Shown here: piece after piece, positions 58,947 through 64,000 of the stretch
Numbering within the stretch: the first letter of the stretch is position 1
Layout: each line of letters begins with the position of its first letter
DNA from: Bacillota bacterium
GTDB lineage: Bacteria; Bacillota; Bacilli; Paenibacillales; NBRC-103111
Assembly: GCA_023388055.1 (NCBI GenBank)
Contig: JAEWGW010000040.1
Coordinates: 160,081-224,080 of the forward strand
Direction of reading: 5' to 3'
Length of the DNA stretch: 64,000 nucleotides
Notes under the pieces: generated by a model
Told to the model about the DNA's origin: nothing
Seen by the model: only the letters and a program-made list of their open reading frames with translations
Database searches by the model: none
Position numbers and translations under genes: made by a program

Positions 58947-59072
58947 CCTCTCATCGTGCTGCTCGTCATCGATTCGTTAATAGTTAAGCCTTTACGTAAA
59001 ACGATCCAAGAAGCCGAATATATCAGCTTCTTTCCGACCATGTCTGTGACAATCGATAGCAATTTGCTTAGC
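58947..59072 (+). pseudogene. Decayed fragment of a phosphodiesterase gene
   Basis: The plus-strand frame reads PLIVLLVIDSLIVKPLRKTI and then SFFPTMSVTIDSNLL, matching the N-terminal metal-site region of the 55829-57409 phosphodiesterase, with about 18 codons deleted between the two blocks. It is inverted relative to the intact gene and flanks the RCC1 gene. No ribosome site or downstream domain remains. Confidence 0.75.
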
Positions 59073-59085
59073 TGTAACAAGTTCC

Positions 59086-60024
59086 TCACTGCTCCATAGG
59101 AATAACCATAGTCTGTATCTCCTGCACCCCGGGTACAAACCCAAGATTAAAGTACACAGACTCGGCGTCATTACCTTCCATGACATATAATCTTAGCACA
59201 GGATAGTTATTGTTTAGAACGGTTAAAGCTCTTTGCAACATACGGGTTGCCAACCCTCTCCCTCTATGGGCAGGTGTAACTCCAATACTATACACTGCTG
59301 CTGAACTGTTCTGCAGACAAAGGCGGCAGTTGGCAATGAGTTGACCCGTATCTTTATCAAAAACCAGGGTGGATGCCTGGACTAATACATCGTTCGTATA
59401 ATTGGGATCATCGTTTGGTATAAAATCTTTCAATGAGTTTTTCTTCCGCCTGACCGCTTCAAAGCCTCCTCTAAAGCTGTCAAAGTCACAACGGGCAATC
59501 TCATCTTCAAGAATAAACCGTTTAGCGCCCATCTCTGTTTCCTGAATTATGGGACTTTCTACTCGTAAATTGTCTTCCCAAATCACTTCAAAATGATCTG
59601 TAACCCGCTGCATCCAGCGGCACCTGAATTCATCTGGCCAAAAACCTGCTCTCGCAAATAGATGCGCTTGATCTGGAAGAATCTCGAAGGCCTTAATAGG
59701 CTTTGTTCGATCAGACCATTGGATTAATGACTCTTTGAGCAGCTTCAATACCCTAAATGAATCATTGAACGGCGGGATGAAAAATAAATGATATATCATG
59801 TTTGGCGACATTCTGACTCCACCTATTTTTGTCTCTCCCCCATAAATCCAAAAAGCATTTTCACCTGAACTTCCAAAGCTTTCTTCTCTAAAAAATCCAG
59901 AATATTTCATATTGTAGTAGACAGAGCAAAACTCTCCCCATTTTTCCCTCTCCGCCCTTCGAATAGAAAATTCATTCGATAAATTGTAAATCATCGTATC
60001 TATAGACCACTCACTTATCTGCAT
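59086..60024 (-). CDS. GNAT-family N-acetyltransferase
   Basis: A 312-residue protein whose C-terminal domain carries the acetyl-CoA motif IGVTPAHRGRGLATRML, then VLRLYVMEGNDAESVYFNLGF. The N-terminal half looks like a second, degenerate GNAT domain (FRVLKLLKESLIQWSD). GGGGGAG precedes the ATG at 60024. The substrate is unknown. Confidence 0.88.
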   Translation of the reverse strand: MQISEWSIDTMIYNLSNEFSIRRAEREKWGEFCSVYYNMKYSGFFREESFGSSGENAFWIYGGETKIGGVRMSPNMIYHLFFIPPFNDSFRVLKLLKESLIQWSDRTKPIKAFEILPDQAHLFARAGFWPDEFRCRWMQRVTDHFEVIWEDNLRVESPIIQETEMGAKRFILEDEIARCDFDSFRGGFEAVRRKKNSLKDFIPNDDPNYTNDVLVQASTLVFDKDTGQLIANCRLCLQNSSAAVYSIGVTPAHRGRGLATRMLQRALTVLNNNYPVLRLYVMEGNDAESVYFNLGFVPGVQEIQTMVIPMEQ

Positions 60025-60628
60025 ACTTCACTCCCCCTTGTTCTTAAGCAAATTTATTGATCCTAACCCACATGTGATCCATCTCTTAACGATTCAAGTA
60101 TCATAGAGTGGCTTATCACACGTTATGATAACAGCAGGGTAAGGCCATTCAAATCTATAAATTGATTGTTAATTAAACTTTCCTTTGTTTCTTTAGATCC
60201 AATCTCAACAGCCAAAAATCAGAATGGTCTCGAGGGAGAATCTCAATATTGATTATGTTGCTGCAACGAAAATGACCATATGACTCCGATCCACACGGAC
60301 TCAACCCTTGTCCTTTTTGTAAGCGGGGGAGTTCCCTTCTTTACTCCATTTAGAAAAAACCGCTGAACTGAATACTATCAGTCAGCGGTTTAAGCTTCTG
60401 GAACATATATAGAGGGAATAACCAATGAAGATGAGAACGGAAAAACCTGTCAGAATAATTCTGGAGGAACTGAGTGTGAAGGTTTTGAAGGAGTAATGAA
60501 ACACCTTTTTCGTGTGCATGGTATGGACTCCTGGGCAATTGATTTCGAAATTGTGCCCGTTTCCCAATTATACCGATCATCTGGTTTAAAGAAAGAGCCG
60601 CGGCTTATGGGGACATCCTCAAATCACT
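60025..60628. other. Intergenic region with terminator and possible gene remnant
   Basis: No complete gene is seen in these 604 bases. A terminator lies at 60353-60393. At 60425-60496 a 23-codon plus-strand ORF (MKMRTEKPVRI...) ends in TAATG, overlapping the start of another open frame (MKHLFRVHGMDSW...) that soon runs antisense into the epimerase gene. These may be remnants of an older operon. Confidence 0.45.
60353..60393 (-). terminator. Terminator of the ACCGCTGA family
   Basis: AAAACCGCTGAAC pairs with GTCAGCGGTTT; U-tract on the minus strand. It closely matches 55803-55844. Confidence 0.8.
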
Positions 60629-62164
60629 TTAATCAACATCAAACTCTGATACCATTTTCTTGTACATCCTGCCGTCGTCTGCACCATGGAGCGGTTGCCA
60701 TACCTGTGCGAAGAATGGTTCACGTTTTGCACGTTCTTTGTAATTCCAGCTTTCTCGTTCACAGGTCGGGCAAAAATGCCCTCCTTCCAGTACTAGCTTT
60801 GGACTGGCGGCAAACGTATGACCAAATGCACATTTGAAGTCAAGCTTGCTTTTCCAATCACCCGTTACCATAACTGGTGAGAGGCACTCTCCACCGCGGA
60901 ATTTCGCGGCTCCCCTTAAATCCTCAAGATTTAATTCATAAGCCGGTTTGTCTTCATCGTAACCGTGATCGAGTTTGACTGCGGTTTTCCATTCGGAAAA
61001 TTTCTTCATCATGGATAGCTTTGCTGGAATGGCTTTATAATTTGCCTCACTTCCCCAATAAGCCTCTATTTTCTCCATATCCTGATTCTCAGTGAAATGC
61101 AACGTTCCGCGCTCTTTGACTGCCTGCTTTTTTAGTGTTTTCTTAATCATTGCTCCCATGAGCTTTTGTCCACCGGGAAATTTCGTAATGACCTTGGCCA
61201 CGGGGACAAGCATACCCAAGTTTTCCAGATAACTATTGTAGAAATATTCCATCGAATCCCGTCGAAACTGAAAATATTGCTCCAGCTTATCCGAGTCTGT
61301 ATAGTATTGTCCATGGAAGTTTCGTGTTGCATACCACGTAGGATCAATCACATAATCCAGATTTTTAATCCCGAGCTTACCATACGGCTCCTGATACATC
61401 TCAAGTGTGCTGACACGGCAGCTTTCTCCCCCGCCAATGTTGTAGATATGCTGCCAAAATTCATTATTCAATGTCCCATCAATATCACGGATGCATAGAT
61501 TGCGCATCAATCGTCCAGAATCCCGGTCAGATACATACTCGAGTACATTTTCCAAGCAATTATGAAACATGATTGGATCCTGAATCCTGCTCATAGAAGG
61601 CCCCATGATTCCAGTTTGACGTAGGCTTACCCAATAAGTTAATCCTGATTCAATCACCAGACGCTCAGCAGCAATTTTTGAAACGGCATAATAGTCATAG
61701 ACACTTGGCTTAATGGGGTCTCCAACCCGCCCCCAATGGATAGGCGGCATACGATCACCCGTTTCCGCTATTGTCCCGATAAATACCAGACGGGTTACAT
61801 CCTCACGCCCACTTTCCTTTATAGCTTCCACAATGTTCTTAACTGAGCCATAATTGACTTGCATGGCCTTTTGCGGCATTTCATCTGCAGCGGGAGAAAC
61901 GAAGGCTGCTATATGAAGGATAATATCTGATTGTTTAACGCATTCTTGAACCAATTTTCGGTCAAGCAAATCACCATAAACAACAGTAATGCCAGCGCGT
62001 CCTTCATATTCCCGGAGGTTCCTTCGGCTGTTTGCATGATCCAGATCCAAGAGAAGTAACTCGCAATTTGCTAAATCATTTCTCATCAACTTCACCGTTT
62101 CACCGCCCATATTACCAGCAGCTCCCGTTATCATGACACATTTTTTCTTCTTTGTATGATTCAC
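60629..62164 (-). CDS. NAD-dependent epimerase/dehydratase with C-terminal zinc-finger-like tail
   Basis: A protein of about 511 residues. The N-terminal 290 residues are an extended SDR (Rossmann motif GAAGNMGG; active-site YYAVSK). The last 180 residues contain FKCAFGHTF and FCPTCERESW, a possible zinc site, which is an uncommon addition. GTG at 62164 has GGAG six bases upstream. It is divergent from a TetR regulator that probably controls it. The substrate is unknown. Confidence 0.8.
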   Translation of the reverse strand: MNHTKKKKCVMITGAAGNMGGETVKLMRNDLANCELLLLDLDHANSRRNLREYEGRAGITVVYGDLLDRKLVQECVKQSDIILHIAAFVSPAADEMPQKAMQVNYGSVKNIVEAIKESGREDVTRLVFIGTIAETGDRMPPIHWGRVGDPIKPSVYDYYAVSKIAAERLVIESGLTYWVSLRQTGIMGPSMSRIQDPIMFHNCLENVLEYVSDRDSGRLMRNLCIRDIDGTLNNEFWQHIYNIGGGESCRVSTLEMYQEPYGKLGIKNLDYVIDPTWYATRNFHGQYYTDSDKLEQYFQFRRDSMEYFYNSYLENLGMLVPVAKVITKFPGGQKLMGAMIKKTLKKQAVKERGTLHFTENQDMEKIEAYWGSEANYKAIPAKLSMMKKFSEWKTAVKLDHGYDEDKPAYELNLEDLRGAAKFRGGECLSPVMVTGDWKSKLDFKCAFGHTFAASPKLVLEGGHFCPTCERESWNYKERAKREPFFAQVWQPLHGADDGRMYKKMVSEFDVD

Positions 62165-62192
62165 TGTCATCTCCACCTAAATTATCAGTTTG

Positions 62193-62222
62193 TTGACAAA
62201 TCGATTCGTCTACCTTTAGACT
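62193..62222 (+). promoter_or_regulatory. Promoter of the tetR gene
   Basis: TTGACA (62193-62198) and TAGACT (62217-62222) are 18 bases apart, reading towards the TetR gene. Confidence 0.5.
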
Positions 62223-62225
62223 ACT

Positions 62226-62236
62226 GACACAGTGTC
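62226..62236. promoter_or_regulatory. Operator-like palindrome GACACAGTGTC
   Basis: An 11-base dyad directly after the -10 element of the tetR promoter and between the divergent genes, as expected for a TetR autorepressor. A GTGTC half-site recurs near 62296. Confidence 0.5.
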
Positions 62237-62339
62237 TATTTAGCAACCAACAGTTGATTGATAAACTGCTTCCATATAGACAAATGAAAACAAAGTGTCG
62301 ATTGTTCCAAAATGAATATTTGGTGGGGGAGAATGAATA

Positions 62340-62888
62340 TTGAACCAGAGGGAAAAATTAACGAAACTACTATTAAAGCAGAGTCTCATTCGTTTGCTCA
62401 ATGAAAAAAATATCAGTCAAATTAGTGTGAAGGAATTATGTACTGCCGCTGGAATTAATCGATCTACCTTTTATTTACACTATGCGAATGCCTATGAACT
62501 CCTCGATAATGTAGAGCGAGAAATTATGGATAACACTCGGGATTACTTGGGGAAAATTGAATCGGGGGACAATATTACGTATATAACAGCTTTTTTGGAT
62601 TACATTAAAAAGAATCATGATTTATTTGCCTTAATGTTATTCAAATCTCAAGAGCAACCATCATTCGCGCAACGTTTGACTAATGAAGTGCTTATGAATA
62701 TTGAGCGTTACTTCCATATCACGGTACCTGAATCCATGAAACGCTATACATATGCCTATTTAGTCAATGGGAGCTTAGCAATTATACAAGAATGGATTCG
62801 AGATGAATTCACGATGTCAAGCAAAGTGCTAGCCCAGCTTATCTTTGCATTGGCAAATCATTGTTTGATCCCATTTGAATCCAAATAA
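62340..62888 (+). CDS. TetR/AcrR-family transcriptional regulator
   Basis: A 182-residue regulator with an N-terminal helix-turn-helix (ISVKELCTAAGINRSTFYLHYANAYELLDNV) and a helical ligand domain. TTG at 62340 has GGGGGAG eight bases upstream. It is transcribed away from the epimerase gene and likely represses both. The ligand is unknown. A terminator follows. Confidence 0.9.
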   Translation: MNQREKLTKLLLKQSLIRLLNEKNISQISVKELCTAAGINRSTFYLHYANAYELLDNVEREIMDNTRDYLGKIESGDNITYITAFLDYIKKNHDLFALMLFKSQEQPSFAQRLTNEVLMNIERYFHITVPESMKRYTYAYLVNGSLAIIQEWIRDEFTMSSKVLAQLIFALANHCLIPFESK

Positions 62889-62938
62889 CTGATCAAAACG
62901 TTTCGAAAACGGAAATTTAACCCATTAGACCATTAGTC

Positions 62939-62973
62939 GATGGAAGCCTGTTTAGCTTCCATCTTCTTTTTCA
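62939..62973 (+). terminator. Terminator of the tetR gene
   Basis: GATGGAAGC pairs with GCTTCCATC, followed by TTCTTTTTC on the plus strand. Confidence 0.85.
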
Positions 62974-63006
62974 TCTTCACGGGCAATTTCATTCAAAACC
63001 AACCCA

Positions 63007-63310
63007 TTACTCCTCTTCGTTTGCATAGCGGTGTATAAATTCATCCTTCAGCATGCCAAAGTGAATTTCATCATGGTATTTGCCATTGGAGTAGACCATA
63101 CGGCGAAGCTGTCCCTCCCGCTGAAACCCTAAGCTCTCATGCAATCGAATGGATCTTTCATTAAAGCTGTATACGTGAGGTGTCGCCTTCTGGTACCCCA
63201 ACTCGAAGAAGTAGTAATGCAGCACGGCAATAACAGCCATGAAAAACTTCCGCATCCCTTTCCTCCACAGCTCGCAAGCAAAGTCTGGGTGTTTGCCAGT
63301 ATGACTTCAT
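63007..63310 (-). pseudogene. GNAT acetyltransferase with internal deletion and frameshift
   Basis: ATG at 63310 begins a frame typical of RimJ/RimL-type acetyltransferases (MKSYWQTPRLCLRAVEERDA). After about 25 codons, conserved sequence continues in another frame with the C-terminal part (ELGYQKATPHVYSFNERSIR, LHESLGFQREGQLRR). The central acetyl-CoA region of about 90 residues is missing. An internal deletion best explains this, and the gene is not functional. Confidence 0.75.
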
Positions 63311-63478
63311 CCTTTATCCCCCCATTTATTCAAATCAGTGAGTACCTGCATCCCGCTAAGGTCAGAAGACCATTTCCTTGTATGTGAACGACCGAACTTA
63401 TTTCTCTTGATTTTTGAAATGAATATCCTTCGTCCATATAAACACCATACCTTCATAATATCTTCCGATAACATTGGC

Positions 63479-63646
63479 TTAAAGAATGGTTACTGTCGCC
63501 ACATCTCTGCCAGCCCAAAGCTTAAAACTATAGCCTGGCTCCCATAAGTGCCACGGCGCTTCTTCGGTAATGAATTTCACATCTGCCCGTGTATTCCAGT
63601 CAGATAACTGTTCTGTAATCCGTACAAGCACGTCCTTGATAAACGA
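63479..63646 (-). pseudogene. Short 3' gene fragment
   Basis: A 55-codon open frame ends at TAA 63479 and reads FIKDVLVRITEQLSDW...HLWEPGYSFKLWAGRDVATV. It has coding character but no start codon or ribosome site; its 5' end meets a terminator hairpin. It is probably the tail of a deleted gene. Family not recognised. Confidence 0.45.
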
Positions 63647-63671
63647 AAAAACCGGCCGACGCCGGTTTTTT
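63645..63671. terminator. Bidirectional terminator
   Basis: AAAAAACCGGC pairs with GCCGGTTTTTT, just downstream of the interrupted gene at the window end. Confidence 0.85.
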
Positions 63672-63706
63672 GCATTTATTCTGGCAGTTCCGTCATAGCG
63701 GCCGCT

Positions 63707-64000
63707 CTATTTAAGCCCAGCTTTATCAAGCACACGATTAACATATTCCTGGTCATCCCAAACATCCGGGTTATTCATTTTTGCATTTGGACGATATTTT
63801 GCATCGAAGCCTGTTTTTCGTTGAGGTATATACCAATCGGAAATAACAAGATTCCCATTGACCCTACTTACTAACTCAACTTTCGCAGCTCAATTCTCCA
63901 AACAAACCCTTGATATAGCTGGGTAAACCGGAGATCCATTCCTGTAGTTGACAAAATACAGCTGTTTTGTTCTTCTTGGTTTTTGCCTGGGACATTTCGA
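63707..64000 (-). pseudogene. Interrupted gene at the window end
   Basis: Minus-strand coding-like sequence ends at TAG 63707-63709: AAKVELVSRVNGNLVISDWY then a stretch ending NRVLDKAGLK. The same frame continues upstream after a TGA at 63890-63892 with LYFVNYRNGSPVYPAISRV. One in-frame stop therefore splits what looks like a single protein. I do not recognise the family. It could be a pseudogene or a sequencing error; the 5' part lies outside the window. Confidence 0.5.

Overview
The window reads as a chromosomal segment of a spore-forming Bacillota, most like Paenibacillus. The evidence is a divergent ger spore-germination locus with a sigma-G-like promoter, a giant SLH-anchored surface protein, several secreted proteins with copper-amine-oxidase-like (CuAO_N) or RCC1 repeats, an lpl-type sugar ABC transporter with a membrane-bound AraC sensor-regulator, a pectate lyase, strong AGGAGG-type ribosome sites and many U-tailed terminators. 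Most genes lie on the minus strand. I saw no tRNA, rRNA, CRISPR array, prophage or complete insertion sequence.

Layout. 1-4.4 kb: an RtcB RNA ligase gene with a conserved unknown gene downstream (cut by the window edge) and a structured non-coding gap between them. The rtcB leader carries an Arg-rich mini-ORF and two terminators. An RCC1/CuAO_N secreted protein diverges from it. 4.4-6.5 kb: Gfo/Idh oxidoreductase coupled to a beta-carbonic anhydrase, and a small Ena-like (DUF3992-like) protein. 6.5-14.5 kb: accessory or defence-flavoured block with MazEF, an ECF sigma factor with a membrane partner, an immunity-like protein, a membrane Mrr nuclease, an AT-rich Sll1717-type P-loop ATPase and a Fic protein. 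14.6-19.8 kb: pectate lyase and a tandem pair of BaiN/HI0933 flavoproteins. 19.8-20.6 kb: a gene-free cluster of dispersed repeats. 20.6-25.3 kb: an operon with a 1215-residue protein holding four AAA+ modules and two membrane proteins. 25.5-27.6 kb: CuAO_N protein, a small unknown gene and an XRE regulator beside a consensus promoter with 19-bp repeats. 27.7-34 kb: sugar ABC transporter and its AraC regulator, separated by a MITE-like palindrome. 34-38 kb: RQC-type DNA-binding protein, lipoprotein, SBD-HNH (phosphorothioate-sensing type IV) nuclease, Dus. 37.9-42.2 kb: ger locus. 42.2-44.4 kb: sensor-domain membrane protein, second repeat cluster, fatty acid desaturase. 44.5-53 kb: 2806-residue SLH protein. 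53.3-60 kb: lipoproteins, SH3-like secreted protein, phosphodiesterase, RCC1 protein, a decayed phosphodiesterase fragment and a GNAT enzyme. 60.6-64 kb: NAD-dependent epimerase with divergent TetR regulator, then decayed genes to the window end.

Functional links are local. The rtcB region looks like an RNA damage/repair locus, possibly controlled by attenuation. The Mrr, Sll1717, Fic, MazEF and SBD-HNH genes suggest scattered anti-phage functions. The ABC cluster, pectate lyase and SLH protein fit a plant-polysaccharide or soil lifestyle. The most unusual items are the rtcB leader, the structured RNA candidate downstream of rtcB, the quadruple AAA+ operon, the XRE/19-bp repeat/terminator arrangement at 27.1-27.6 kb, and the intergenic repeat families. 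All calls come from reading the sequence; no database or folding program was run.
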